Position numbers and translations under genes: made by a program. A DNA stretch of 64,000 nucleotides from DATKCF01 sp035513345 (lineage in GTDB: Bacteria > Gemmatimonadota > Gemmatimonadetes > Longimicrobiales > RSA9). The stretch lies in NCBI GenBank assembly GCA_035513345.1, contig DATKCF010000039.1:1-64000 (forward strand), written 5' to 3'. Positions 26,337-37,080 of this stretch are shown here, piece after piece (the stretch's first letter is position 1; every line of letters starts with the position of its first letter). The notes under the pieces were generated by a model. The model searched no databases, was not told the origin of the DNA, and worked only from the letters and a program-made list of their open reading frames with translations.

Positions 26337-27307
26337 ACGCCGAGGTCGCGAGCGGACGCGAGCGGACCGGTCCAGCCGGCGGCGCGCATTTCCGCGATGA
26401 GATCATCGTCTGTGGTGCCCCAGTAGAGTTGGTGATAGACCAGGATGGCACCGGGTCGAGCGCGCGATGCGATGTCCGCGAGTTCGGCCGTTGACGTGTG
26501 GAAGCTCGAATGGTATCGCTGCCAGATCGCGGCCCTGCCCGCAAAGCCTTCCGTCGAATAGACCTCGTGAACGAGCAGATCACAGCCATTGCAGGCTTCG
26601 GCGATGACCTCCGTGGGACCGGTGTCGCCCGAGATGACGATCGTGCGATCGGCCGTTTCGAAGCGGTAGCCGAACGCGTGCTCCAACGACCCGTGCGGAA
26701 CCGCGAACGCGACTACGCGGACGTTCGCGTCCTCGTAGACGACGCCGGGCTCGATCTCGTGCGGCACGACCTCGTGGCCGGTCACGTTCGCCGGCTCGAA
26801 GCCTTCGATGCGGATGCGAATGTCCTCGGCGTACGCCGCGTGCAGGTGCCCGGTCATCGCCGCCGTGCCCGGCGGACCGAACACGTGCAGCGGCGCTTCG
26901 CGCTCGAGCACCCAGGGCGTGAACATCAGATCTGTCAGGCCGACTGTGTGGTCGGTGTGCAGATGAGTGAGAAAGACGACATCGAGATTGGCCGCGTCGA
27001 GTGCGCCCTCTCCGGCGAGGGCGGCGCTGGCGGCGCGACGCACGACACCCGGTCCGGCATCCACCAGGTACGCCTTTCCACCGACTATCACGGCGACAGA
27101 TGGCCCGCTTCGTTCGGGATCGGCGTTGGGTGTTCCGGTGCCGAGCATGATGACACGCGGCGCACCCTGCGGTGGCACGGGGAGCGCGCCATCGGTTCGA
27201 GCGGACGCAGGCTGGTCGATCGGAATCGTGGTCGGAGGTGTGTCGCCCGGATCGTTACAACCAGCCAGAGCGGCGGCGCAGCAGACCGCGACGGCAACGA
27301 GACGCAT
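26330..27307 (-). CDS. Metallo-beta-lactamase-fold lipoprotein
   Basis: A 325-residue predicted lipoprotein: signal MRLVAVAVCCAAALAGC with lipobox LAGC, so it is anchored in a membrane facing the periplasm. The MBL fold has GTGTPNADPERSGPS, the zinc motif LTHLHTDHTVGL, VISGDTGPTE and the late His in VYHQLYWG. This pattern resembles RNase Z/arylsulfatase-like MBL enzymes (AtsA or phosphonate-type), so a small-molecule ester may be the substrate. The ATG at 27307 has GGAGG five bases upstream; an ATG four codons earlier (27319) is possible. Its end overlaps the flavoprotein gene tail-to-tail. Confidence 0.85.
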   Translation of the reverse strand: MRLVAVAVCCAAALAGCNDPGDTPPTTIPIDQPASARTDGALPVPPQGAPRVIMLGTGTPNADPERSGPSVAVIVGGKAYLVDAGPGVVRRAASAALAGEGALDAANLDVVFLTHLHTDHTVGLTDLMFTPWVLEREAPLHVFGPPGTAAMTGHLHAAYAEDIRIRIEGFEPANVTGHEVVPHEIEPGVVYEDANVRVVAFAVPHGSLEHAFGYRFETADRTIVISGDTGPTEVIAEACNGCDLLVHEVYSTEGFAGRAAIWQRYHSSFHTSTAELADIASRARPGAILVYHQLYWGTTDDDLIAEMRAAGWTGPLASARDLGVY

Positions 27308-27452
27308 TGGATCCTCCATCGGTGACCGTGACGGCCGAAGGCTAGATCCGCGGGTTGGCGGCAGCAAGGCTGGTTCTCGCGTGTTTGCCGCGGTCGGGGT
27401 TGGCGTCCTATCTTGCCCCATGAAGTGGTTGCCTCCCACGGAGGATGGAATC

Positions 27453-28001
27453 ATGGGCCCACCGCCGGATCCGGCACGGTCCGAAAACGGCACCGGGCGA
27501 CAACTCCACCCGGAGATCTTTCTCGCGCGCCGCCGTGCCCGGCTCGAGAAGCTGCTGCAGCATCCGCTCGTCGCACCGCGCGACTCTGGTGCGCCCGCCG
27601 CGACCCGCACGTTCCTGCGCGAAGAGGCCGAGGAGCTGTACTGGAACGAGCTCGAGTGGGAGAACCTGATGGCGGAAGAGATGTCGCAGGGCGGCAGCGA
27701 ACTCGTCGAGCTGGCGTTCCCCGGCTTCCTCGCCCTCATCGATGGGCTGCTGCTGGAGGAGGCGTTGGCGGATTCACCGGTGCCCGCGCATCCCCGACCT
27801 GAAGTCGTCGAGGATCTGCTGCTGTTCCTGTCGCGCCGCTGTCTCGAACTGTTGCCCGCGAACGGCGCGGAGGCCCGGCTCGAGCTGCGCATGACGGAAC
27901 GGCTCATCGATCTCGTGCTGTACCGGCTGCACGGCCTGCCGACCGACGGGCTGGACCGTTTCGAGATGATCCGGCGCGACGACGAAGAGCAATGGCACTG
28001 A
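27453..28001 (+). CDS. Hypothetical acidic protein
   Basis: A 182-residue protein I do not recognise. It has an N-terminal basic stretch (LHPEIFLARRRARLEKLLQHP), a very acidic middle (LREEAEELYWNELEWENLMAEEMSQGG), hydrophobic helices (VELAFPGFLALIDGLLLEEAL) and a helical C-terminus. No signal peptide or clear membrane span is seen. The ATG at 27453 is chosen because GGAGG lies eight bases upstream; an ATG at 27420 has none. The stop overlaps the start of the glycerophosphodiesterase gene by ten bases, suggesting cotranslation. Confidence 0.65.
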   Translation: MGPPPDPARSENGTGRQLHPEIFLARRRARLEKLLQHPLVAPRDSGAPAATRTFLREEAEELYWNELEWENLMAEEMSQGGSELVELAFPGFLALIDGLLLEEALADSPVPAHPRPEVVEDLLLFLSRRCLELLPANGAEARLELRMTERLIDLVLYRLHGLPTDGLDRFEMIRRDDEEQWH

Positions 28002-28891
28002 CGACGGCTGCGCTGCTTGCGGGGTTCGCCCCGCTGGGCGCTCCGACTCGCCTCACGCACCCCACGGTCGTCCGGTCCCCGATGCTGATCGCGCACCGCG
28101 GCGGCGCGGGACTGGCGCCCGAGAACACGATGGTCGCGTTCCGTCAGGCGGTCGATGTGTGGGCCGCGGACATGCTCGAGCTGGACGTGCGCGCGACGAA
28201 GGACGGGCACTGTGTCGTCATCCATGATGAGACGGTGGACCGGACGACAAACGGCACGGGTGCGGTACGGGACATGACGCTGGCGGAACTCCAGTCGCTC
28301 GATGCAGGCCACAACTTCTCGCGCGACCGCAAGACGCAGCCGTTCCGCGACAGTGGCGTGCGGGTGCCGACGATCGACGAAGTGCTCGAGTCGCTGCCGG
28401 ACACGCCGATCACGGTGGAAGTAAAGACCGCCGAAGCCCAGGCACCGCTGTTCGCGGCGATCGCACGTCTGGATGCGACTCAACGCGTCGTGGCCGCTGG
28501 CATGTACGACCGGGACCGCACAATGTTCGGCTCGTACGGCGGCCCGATCAGCGCGTCGACCGAACAGGTCCGTGACTTCTACCGCTTCCACAAGCTGAAG
28601 CTGGCGCGCTTCTGGTCCATCAATGCGGACGTCGCGCAGATCCCGGAGTTCCACGGATCGCACCGCATCGTGACACAGAAGTTCGTCAAGGCGCTGCACA
28701 CGCGCGGCGTGAAGGTCCACGTGTGGACGGTGAACGTCGAGAGCGACATGCAACGGCTGCTCGACTGGGACGTGGACGGACTGGTGACGGACCGGCCGGA
28801 CACGGCGAGCCGCGTGCTGCACCGATACGTCGGCCGGCCGCTGCCGCCCGGCCTGACGGATGCCGCGAACCGTGCCGGCGCCGGCGACTGA
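27992..28891 (+). CDS. Glycerophosphodiester phosphodiesterase
   Basis: A 299-residue GDPD-family enzyme that hydrolyses glycerophosphodiesters to glycerol-3-phosphate and an alcohol. The motif LIAHRGGAGLAPENTMVAF holds the first catalytic His, LELDVRATKDGHCVVIHDETVDRTTNGTG the metal Glu/Asp and second His, and ITVEVKTAE the third metal ligand. The TIM barrel closes with VHVWTVNVESDMQRLLDWDVDGLVTDRP. The N-terminal 30 residues are weakly hydrophobic (ALTTAALLAGFAPLGA), perhaps a short signal. It overlaps both the preceding hypothetical gene and tilS. Confidence 0.9.
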   Translation: MALTTAALLAGFAPLGAPTRLTHPTVVRSPMLIAHRGGAGLAPENTMVAFRQAVDVWAADMLELDVRATKDGHCVVIHDETVDRTTNGTGAVRDMTLAELQSLDAGHNFSRDRKTQPFRDSGVRVPTIDEVLESLPDTPITVEVKTAEAQAPLFAAIARLDATQRVVAAGMYDRDRTMFGSYGGPISASTEQVRDFYRFHKLKLARFWSINADVAQIPEFHGSHRIVTQKFVKALHTRGVKVHVWTVNVESDMQRLLDWDVDGLVTDRPDTASRVLHRYVGRPLPPGLTDAANRAGAGD

Positions 28892-30257
28892 GCCGTTGCG
28901 TGCGGCAGTGCCCGGACCCGGACTGGCCCTCCGCTTCACTCGCCATCTCGAACGCAGCGCACTTCTCCCTGCCGGATCGAAGCTGCTCGTAGCGGTCTCC
29001 GGCGGCGTCGACTCCGTGACTCTGCTCCACCTGATCCGGTTCCAGACAGCAGGCTTCGATCCGGTTGCGGCCCACTTCGACCATCGGATGCGTGAAGGAA
29101 GCGCGAACGATGCCGAGTGGGTGCGCGGGCTGTGCAGGGCATGGCGAGTTGCGCTGGAGACCGGCGTCACGGCGAGCGTCCTGCGGACGGAGGCCGATGC
29201 GAGGACCGCGCGCTACGTATTCCTGCACGAGGCCGCGGCGAGGGTCGGCGCCTCCCGGATCCTAACGGCTCACCACGCTGACGATCAGGCCGAGACGGTC
29301 CTGTTCCGCCTGTTGCGCGGAAGTGGCGGACTGCACGGTATTCCGGAGCGGCGCGGCGCGATCGTGCGGCCGCTGCTTCGGTTCCGGCGTCGTGAAATCG
29401 AAGGGTACGCGCAGGAGTGGCGCCTGAGCTGGCGAGGCGATCCGACGAATCTGGGCCTGGATCGGGCGCGCAACCGGATCCGGCACATCGCGCTGCCGGC
29501 GCTGGAGCGGTCGATGCCGGGCGCAACGGAGCGGCTGGTGCAACTGGCGAGGCTTGAGCGAGAGTCGGAATCGGCGTGGTCGGCCGTCGTCGAACGCGCG
29601 ATCGGAGAGGTCGTCATCGAGCAAACGGCAACGCGGATTCAGCTTGCCAGAACACCGCTGCTCGGGTATCATCGGCACATGCGTGGCCGGGTGCTCCGCC
29701 GTCTTCTTGGTGAACTCGGCCGCGTTCCCGGCAGGGCAGGAACGGGCGCGGCACTTTCGTTCATCAGGTCGGGTGCAAGCGGAACGGGAGTCGAACTCGG
29801 GGGCGGACTCCGTCTCGAACGTCACTTCGATCGAATCCTGATCGGCTCGCCTTTCGAGAGCGCGGAGCCCGACCGGACACTCATGATCCCGACGCGGGAT
29901 GCCGGTGCAGGCACTGCCAGGATCGGCAGCAGGCACATCCGCGTGACCTGGTCCGATGAAGTGGCGGCGTCACCGTTCGCCGCCGCGTTCGACCCCACCG
30001 CGTTGCGATTCCCACTCGAGTTGCGAGCGTGGCGAGCCGGCGACCGGATCCGGCTCGCGGGCGGTACACGGAAGCTCAAGAAGCTGTTCACGGAACGGCG
30101 AGTTCCGCGTTACGAGAGGGGCCGCGTCCCGGTTCTGGCCCAGGCCGAAGACGGCCGTATCCTCTGGGTCGCGGGGCTGGCGCAGGCCGCCGGAACGGAA
30201 CCGGAAGGCGGGGCGAGGGTGTTCCACATTCGGGTATTCGATGGAATCGACGGCTGA
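28860..30257 (+). CDS. tilS: tRNA(Ile)-lysidine synthetase
   Basis: A 465-residue enzyme that modifies C34 of tRNA-Ile(CAU) to lysidine with ATP, allowing AUA decoding. The PP-loop is LLVAVSGGVDSVTLLHLI near residue 45. Then come AAHFDHRMREGSANDAEWV, ILTAHHADDQAETVLFRLLRGSGGLHG, and GDPTNLGLDRARNRIRHIALP. A C-terminal TilS domain is present (LRAWRAGDRIRLAGGTRKLKKLFTERRVPRYERGRVPVLA). The start is uncertain: the ATG at 28860 overlaps the GDPD gene by 32 bases, while TTG at 28896 or GTG at 28908 would avoid this. It heads the tilS-hpt-ftsH-folP-cdaA run. Confidence 0.93.
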   Translation: MPRTVPAPATEPLRAAVPGPGLALRFTRHLERSALLPAGSKLLVAVSGGVDSVTLLHLIRFQTAGFDPVAAHFDHRMREGSANDAEWVRGLCRAWRVALETGVTASVLRTEADARTARYVFLHEAAARVGASRILTAHHADDQAETVLFRLLRGSGGLHGIPERRGAIVRPLLRFRRREIEGYAQEWRLSWRGDPTNLGLDRARNRIRHIALPALERSMPGATERLVQLARLERESESAWSAVVERAIGEVVIEQTATRIQLARTPLLGYHRHMRGRVLRRLLGELGRVPGRAGTGAALSFIRSGASGTGVELGGGLRLERHFDRILIGSPFESAEPDRTLMIPTRDAGAGTARIGSRHIRVTWSDEVAASPFAAAFDPTALRFPLELRAWRAGDRIRLAGGTRKLKKLFTERRVPRYERGRVPVLAQAEDGRILWVAGLAQAAGTEPEGGARVFHIRVFDGIDG

Positions 30258-30795
30258 GATCCAGGCCCGGACCGGCGGCAGGCCGCTGCGACGGATCGTC
30301 TACTCGGCGGAGGTCATTGCGGGTCGCGTCAACGAGATGGGTCGCGAAATCGCGGATGCGTATCCGTCCGGCACGGAGCTGCTCGTCATCGGGCTGCTCA
30401 AGGGGTCGTTCATCTTCATGGCGGACCTGGTCCGGACGATCCGGCGGCCGCTGGCCGTGGATTTCCTGGTGGCGGCAAGCTATGGCTCCGCGACGGTCAG
30501 CAGCGGGTCCGTCAAACTGGTGTACGACCCCGAAGCGGATATCGGGGGTAAGCATGTACTGCTGGTCGAAGACATCATCGACAGCGGTAATACATTGAAC
30601 CGGCTGGTGCCGATCCTGCGGGCACGCGGACCGGCCAGTCTGGACCTTTGTGCACTGTTGCACAAGCGTCTGGCGCCGCCGCTCGAGCTCGACGCGCGTT
30701 GGGTCGGATTCGATGCACCGGCCGAGTTCTTGGTTGGCTACGGCCTGGACCACAGCGAAAACTTCCGCAGCCTGCCTTTCATAGCGAGCCTCTAG
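30241..30795 (+). CDS. hpt: Hypoxanthine phosphoribosyltransferase
   Basis: A 184-residue purine-salvage enzyme converting hypoxanthine (and guanine) plus PRPP to the nucleotide. The PRPP loop is LLVEDIIDSGNTLNRL, the substrate strand LLVIGLLKGSFIFMADLVRTI, and the C-terminal base-binding segment WVGFDAPAEFLVGYGLDHSE. The ATG overlaps the last 17 bases of tilS; tilS-hpt-ftsH is a widely conserved order. Nothing is unusual. Confidence 0.95.
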   Translation: MESTAEIQARTGGRPLRRIVYSAEVIAGRVNEMGREIADAYPSGTELLVIGLLKGSFIFMADLVRTIRRPLAVDFLVAASYGSATVSSGSVKLVYDPEADIGGKHVLLVEDIIDSGNTLNRLVPILRARGPASLDLCALLHKRLAPPLELDARWVGFDAPAEFLVGYGLDHSENFRSLPFIASL

Positions 30796-30823
30796 CCAGG
30801 CGGGCACGGGACGTGAAGGCGAA

Positions 30824-32880
<2,057 letters not shown>

Positions 32881-32881
<1 letters not shown>

Positions 32882-33759
32882 TGGAGGCTGGAATCCGGGA
32901 ATGGCGGACGGCGCGCGGCGGGGTTCTCCTCGACAGGCCCCGGATCGCAGGCATCGTCAATGTGACGCCGGATTCGTTCTGGGACGGCGGCCGGCACGGA
33001 ACGGTGGAACGCGCGGTCGCGCTCGCCGGCCGGCTCATCGAGGAGGGCGCGGACCTGCTGGATGTGGGCGGCGAGTCGACTCGGCCGGGCGCGAACGGCG
33101 TGCCCGTCGCCGAGGAACTGGCCCGCACAGTGCCCGTGATCGAGGCCATCGCTCGCCGGTGGCCGGAGGTTCCTCTCTCGATCGACACCGTGAAGACCGC
33201 AGTGGCACGCGCAGCGCTCGACGCAGGTGCGTGGGCGGTCAACGACGTCTCCGCGACGCGCATCGACCCGCCCATGGCGGCGTTGGTCGCGCAGACCGGT
33301 GCCGGTCTGATTCTCATGCATTCGCGCGGCGGCGTGTCCGAAATGGCTGGCTACGAGCAGGCCGCGTACGGCGCCGATCCGACCGGTGAGATGGTGGCGG
33401 AGCTGGGCGAGGCGGCCGCTCGCGCGGTGGAGGCCGGCGTCGCGCCGGCATCGATCGTGATCGATCCGGGTCTCGGTTTCTCGAAGCGGACGGCGCACAG
33501 CATCGGTGCGCTCGGCGCGCTCGACCGGTTCCTCGTGCTCGGATACCCGGTAATGGTCGGACCCAGCCGCAAACGGTTCATCGGGGATATCGGCGCGAAC
33601 GGCGGTGGGCCATTGCCGCCCGAGGCCAGGCTGGAAGGCACGGTAGGCGCGTGCGTCGCCGCACTGTTCGGCGGGGCGGCGCTGTTCCGGGTCCACGACG
33701 TGCAGGCCGTCCGGCGAGCCCTCGATGTCGCACACGAGGTCCGGAAGGTCGCCACGTGA
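32881..33759 (+). CDS. folP: Dihydropteroate synthase
   Basis: A 292-residue folate-pathway enzyme joining dihydropterin pyrophosphate and p-aminobenzoate; the sulfonamide target. Motifs: IAGIVNVTPDSFWDGGRHG, DLLDVGGESTRPGANGV, LSIDTVKTAVARAALDAGAWAVNDVSA, LILMHSRGG, and the phosphate-binding GPSRKRFIGD. Usual family length. The ATG overlaps the ftsH stop and the TGA overlaps the cdaA GTG (GTGA), so it is translationally coupled on both sides. Confidence 0.95.
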
Positions 33760-34559
33760 TCGGGTTCTTCGATCGCTTCGGCTTCGTCCTGCCGGGTCTG
33801 CTCGACCTGCTCCAGATCACGCTGGTCGCGGTCGCGATCTATTATGTGCTGCGACTGCTCGCTGCGACGCGCGCGTTGCAGATGCTGGTCGGTCTGCTCC
33901 TCCTGGTCATCGTATACTTCGCCGCGCGATTTCTCGACCTGCCACTGATTCAGTACATCCTCGAGAAAGTATTCGAGTACGGCGCGATCGCCGCGCTGAT
34001 CGTGTTTCAGCCCGAACTTCGAAGCGCTCTGGCCAGGCTCGGCCAGAGCCGGGTGCTGCGGTTCTTCAACCGGCTCGAAGGCAGGGAGGTGACCGACGAA
34101 CTCATCGAGGCCGTGGAACGCCTCTCGCGCACGGGTACGGGCGCGATCATCGCCGTCGAGAAGGAGGTCGGTCTCGATGAGTATGCCACGACCGGCACCC
34201 GTATCCAGGCGAAAGTCGGCGCAGACCTGATCGTCAGCCTGTTTTCGCCCTACGGCCCGCTCCACGATGGCGCGCTGCTCATTCAGGGCGACACGATCAT
34301 CGCAGCCGGCGTCATCCTGCCGCTGACGCAGTTTCCGGTGACGGACCGTACGCTCGGTACCCGGCACCGAGCAGCCATCGGTCTGTCCGAGGAGACCGAC
34401 GCCGTGGTCGTCGTGGTGAGTGAGGAGACGTCGTATATCTCGATCGCGCGGCGAGGCAAGCTCGAGCGCAACGTGAGCGGGGAACGGCTGAGACAGATCA
34501 TCGGCGGACCCGGCACACCGGACGACCCCGCACCCGGCGCCCAACCGGTCCCGGCCTGA
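33756..34559 (+). CDS. cdaA: Diadenylate cyclase (c-di-AMP synthase) CdaA type
   Basis: A 267-residue membrane enzyme making c-di-AMP from two ATP. Two or three N-terminal helices (GLLDLLQITLVAVAIYYVLRLL, MLVGLLLLVIVYFAARFL) precede the DAC domain. That domain has the catalytic DGA (SPYGPLHDGALLIQGD) and the RHR motif (GTRHRAAIGLSEETDAVVVVVSEE). Start is GTG 33756, overlapping the folP stop as GTGA; a longer in-frame extension is out of keeping with the family. No CdaR partner gene follows. It closes the tilS-hpt-ftsH-folP-cdaA unit; a promoter for the exb genes begins 60 bases downstream. Confidence 0.95.
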   Translation: MIGFFDRFGFVLPGLLDLLQITLVAVAIYYVLRLLAATRALQMLVGLLLLVIVYFAARFLDLPLIQYILEKVFEYGAIAALIVFQPELRSALARLGQSRVLRFFNRLEGREVTDELIEAVERLSRTGTGAIIAVEKEVGLDEYATTGTRIQAKVGADLIVSLFSPYGPLHDGALLIQGDTIIAAGVILPLTQFPVTDRTLGTRHRAAIGLSEETDAVVVVVSEETSYISIARRGKLERNVSGERLRQIIGGPGTPDDPAPGAQPVPA

Positions 34560-34617
34560 CCGGAAGTGTAGCAGTCATGCCGATTTCCGACGTTCCTGAC
34601 GAGACGTGCGGATTGCG

Positions 34618-34646
34618 TTGACACGCGCGGCTACGCCCCGTAGATT
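34618..34646 (+). promoter_or_regulatory. Sigma-70-type promoter for the exbB-exbD-exbD-tonB operon
   Basis: TTGACA (34618-34623), a 17-base spacer, then TAGATT (34641-34646). The -35 is perfect and the -10 matches four of six consensus positions. Transcription would begin near 34653, about 40 nt before the TTG start of exbB. No Fur-like box was recognised around it. Confidence 0.7.
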
Positions 34647-34694
34647 ACGGAATAACTAGAAACGCAGTTGGCCCGCACAACCCGGAGCCGAGGC

Positions 34695-35366
34695 TTGGAA
34701 ACCCAGGGACCCGAAGTCAACTTCACCCTGCTGAGCATGTTCCATGATGGCGGGGCCTTCATGTATCCGCTTGTGCTGTGCTCGCTTTTCGCGCTTGGCG
34801 TGATGATCGCCAAGTTCTACGCGCTGTGGGCGGCGCGCCGTTCGTCGCAGACGATCATGGAACAGGTCGGCGAACTGATCGAGAAGCGGAAGATCGATGA
34901 GGCTACGAAGCTCGCGGAGGAAACACCGGGTCCGGTGGCGGCGATCCTGTATGCGGGGCTGCGTCGTGTGCAAACAAACGACCTCTCGAGCAACGATGTA
35001 GAGAAGGCGATCAAGACGACGGGCACGATCGAGCTCGGGTTCCTGGAGCGCGGCCTTCCGATTCTGGCGACGGTGTCGAACGTGGCGCCGCTGCTCGGGT
35101 TCCTCGGCACGGTCGCGGGCATGATCCAGGCGTTCGCAGCGATCGAGGCGGCCGGCCAGGTCGAAGCATCCTTGGTCGCCGGCGGCATCAAGGTCGCACT
35201 GATCACGACCGCGACCGGCCTGTTGATCGCGGTACCGGTCAACATCGGGTACAACTATTTCGTGACGCGGATCGACAAGCTGATCGTCGATATGGAACGA
35301 GGCACGGACCGGATCATGAACCTGATCTGGGACCTCTCGGCGCCGCGTGCTGTAGGACCACAGTAG
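34695..35366 (+). CDS. exbB: ExbB/TolQ/MotA-family proton-channel protein
   Basis: A 223-residue inner-membrane protein that, with ExbD, uses proton flow to energise TonB. Helix 1 is FMYPLVLCSLFALGVMIAKFY; helices 2 and 3 are in the conserved block GLPILATVSNVAPLLGFLGTVAGMIQAF and IKVALITTATGLLIAVPVNIGYNYF. The start is probably TTG 34695, which has GGAG seven bases upstream; another TTG at 34668 has no ribosome site, and the first ATG in frame is inside the N-terminal segment. First gene of a four-gene operon. Confidence 0.92.
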   Translation: METQGPEVNFTLLSMFHDGGAFMYPLVLCSLFALGVMIAKFYALWAARRSSQTIMEQVGELIEKRKIDEATKLAEETPGPVAAILYAGLRRVQTNDLSSNDVEKAIKTTGTIELGFLERGLPILATVSNVAPLLGFLGTVAGMIQAFAAIEAAGQVEASLVAGGIKVALITTATGLLIAVPVNIGYNYFVTRIDKLIVDMERGTDRIMNLIWDLSAPRAVGPQ

Positions 35367-35381
35367 CAGGGAGCGCAGAAA

Positions 35382-35804
35382 ATGGCCTTGATGAAGAAGA
35401 AGAACCGTGTCGGGGGCGAGATCCCCACATCGTCGATGGCGGACATCGCGTTCCTGCTCCTGATCTTCTTTCTCGTGACGACGGTATTCGACGAGGAGAA
35501 GGGGTTGAGCATTGTGCTGCCCGAGCCGCAGGAAGAAGTCGAGGTCTCGCAGAAGAACATCCTGCACATCGTGGTGCAGGCGGACGGTCTTGTCCGCGTG
35601 AAGCGCGGCGAGAGTCCGCAGGAAACGGTTCACCGCGCAGATGAGATCGGCAGTATCTGGCGGCTCGAGTATTCGCAGAACGAAAACCTGATCGCTGCCG
35701 TGAAGACGGCCCCGAACGCACCATACCGGTACATGGTCGACGTTCTGGACCAGCTGCAGGACGCGAAGGCGAACCGGATCTCACTCCAGCTTCTGGAGCA
35801 ATAG
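35382..35804 (+). CDS. exbD: ExbD/TolR-family energy transducer, first copy
   Basis: A 140-residue protein with a short cytoplasmic N-terminus (KKKNRVGGEIPTSSMADIAF), one membrane helix bearing the conserved Asp (MADIAFLLLIFFLVTTVF) and a periplasmic domain. This is the standard ExbD plan, where the Asp carries the proton. It lies 15 bases after exbB and two bases before a second exbD. Confidence 0.93.
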   Translation: MALMKKKNRVGGEIPTSSMADIAFLLLIFFLVTTVFDEEKGLSIVLPEPQEEVEVSQKNILHIVVQADGLVRVKRGESPQETVHRADEIGSIWRLEYSQNENLIAAVKTAPNAPYRYMVDVLDQLQDAKANRISLQLLEQ

Positions 35805-35806
35805 CC

Positions 35807-36247
35807 ATGATGAAAGGCGGGTTCAAGCGGAAGTCGAAGGCGGCGAGCGAAATCCCGTCATCGTCACTCGCGGACATGGCGTTCCTGCTGCTCATTTTCT
35901 TCATGGTCAGCACGACGTTCCGTAAGGAGAAGGACCGCGATGTCGTGATTCCGGAGGCGGCCGCGACGCAGAAGCTGGACCAGCCGCGCAAGGACATTCT
36001 GCACGTGTTTGTGGAACGGGACGGCGGGGTCTACATCAATGACGACCGCGTGCCGATGGAGCAGGTGAGCAACGTGGTCGGCCCGCTTTATGCGGAGAAT
36101 CAGGCATTGATCGTAGTGATTCGCTCTGATGAGGACGTACAGTACCAGTGGGTCGATCTGGTGATGAAGGAACTGTCGGAATCCGGAGCGGTGCGGGTGA
36201 CGTTCTACACGAACGTAAAGCAGCGATTCAGCCGAGAGCGGAGGTAG
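35807..36247 (+). CDS. exbD: ExbD/TolR-family energy transducer, second copy
   Basis: A 146-residue paralogue of the preceding gene, with the helix and Asp in SSSLADMAFLLLIFFMVSTTF, then a periplasmic domain containing ILHVFVERDGGVYINDDRVPM. Paired exbD genes next to one exbB are common in Bacteroidota and Gemmatimonadota-like lineages and may form heteromeric ExbB5D2 complexes. Two-base spacing on one side and three on the other. Confidence 0.93.
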   Translation: MMKGGFKRKSKAASEIPSSSLADMAFLLLIFFMVSTTFRKEKDRDVVIPEAAATQKLDQPRKDILHVFVERDGGVYINDDRVPMEQVSNVVGPLYAENQALIVVIRSDEDVQYQWVDLVMKELSESGAVRVTFYTNVKQRFSRERR

Positions 36248-36250
36248 AGC

Positions 36251-36919
36251 ATGACGACTCTGAGCAGCGCCAGGAATGCGAACGACCAGTTCAAGGCCCG
36301 GTTCAACGAATGGTTCTGGGGGTCGATTGCCGCTGCAGCGGTGATCCACGTAATGCTGTTCGCGTTCTGGCCGACAATGGCGTCGAGCGACGTATCATTC
36401 TCGACGGACGAGCTGGAAGCGATCACGCTGCCGCCTGAAGTCGAGATTCCGCCGCCGCCGGAGGCGATCTCGCGACCGGCGATGCCGGTTGTCGGCGAGG
36501 CGACGATCGACGAAGACATCACGATCGCCGAGACGACGTTCGAGGAAAACCCGGTGAACAACCTGCCGCCGCCGCCGACGAGTTCGGCCGCGAACGAGGA
36601 CATCTCGAGGGCACCGACGTTCACGCCGTTCACGGTGCCGCCGAGGCTTCAGAACACGCCGGACGTTCAGCGGGCGCTGGAGCGGAATTACCCGCCGCTG
36701 CTGCGGGATGCGGGCATTGGTGGCCGGGTGAACGTGTGGTTCTTCATTGACACGGACGGCACGGTACTGAAGACGCAGATTGCGGAGGCGAGCGACTACC
36801 CTGCGTTCAACGAGGCGGCGATCAGCGTGGCCAACATCATGCGGTTCTCGCCGGCGCAGAATCGTGACAAGGCCGTGCAGGTGTGGGTGTCGTTGCCGAT
36901 CTCGTTCTCGACGAGATAG
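36251..36919 (+). CDS. tonB: TonB energy transducer
   Basis: A 222-residue protein with one N-terminal helix (FWGSIAAAAVIHVMLFAFWP), a Pro/Glu-rich periplasmic spacer (PPEVEIPPPPEAIS ... NNLPPPPTSS) and a C-terminal TonB domain (YPPLLRDAGIGGRVNVWFFIDTDGTVLKTQIAEAS, ending in the beta strand VQVWVSLPISFSTR). It transmits proton-motive force to TonB-dependent outer-membrane receptors; none is encoded nearby, so the complex probably serves receptors elsewhere. Last gene of the exb operon; a hairpin follows 35 bases later. Confidence 0.94.
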   Translation: MTTLSSARNANDQFKARFNEWFWGSIAAAAVIHVMLFAFWPTMASSDVSFSTDELEAITLPPEVEIPPPPEAISRPAMPVVGEATIDEDITIAETTFEENPVNNLPPPPTSSAANEDISRAPTFTPFTVPPRLQNTPDVQRALERNYPPLLRDAGIGGRVNVWFFIDTDGTVLKTQIAEASDYPAFNEAAISVANIMRFSPAQNRDKAVQVWVSLPISFSTR

Positions 36920-36953
36920 CGGCGCGGCCCGATCGGGCCAGGGACAGATCGGA

Positions 36954-36979
36954 GGGGGCGCCGCGGGTTCGGTGCCCCC
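36954..36979 (+). terminator. Hairpin terminator after tonB
   Basis: GGGGGCGCC (36954-36962) and GGTGCCCCC (36971-36979) form a nine-pair stem with one G-T pair and an eight-base loop, followed by TTCGTCC. The T-tract is poor, so it may act with Rho or as an mRNA 3' end. Confidence 0.5.
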
Positions 36980-37080
36980 TTCGTCCGTTCTGCAAGCCGC
37001 GAGAGAGCGGCCGTGCCCGTACAGGCACCATCGTGTGGCAGGTCGTTGCTCACGGGACCCCGACGGAATACGTTCTCGCC

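Noticed and set aside
34668..34694. Upstream TTG as start of exbB
   Set aside because: It has no ribosome site and lies very near the predicted transcription start; the TTG at 34695 has GGAG at correct distance.
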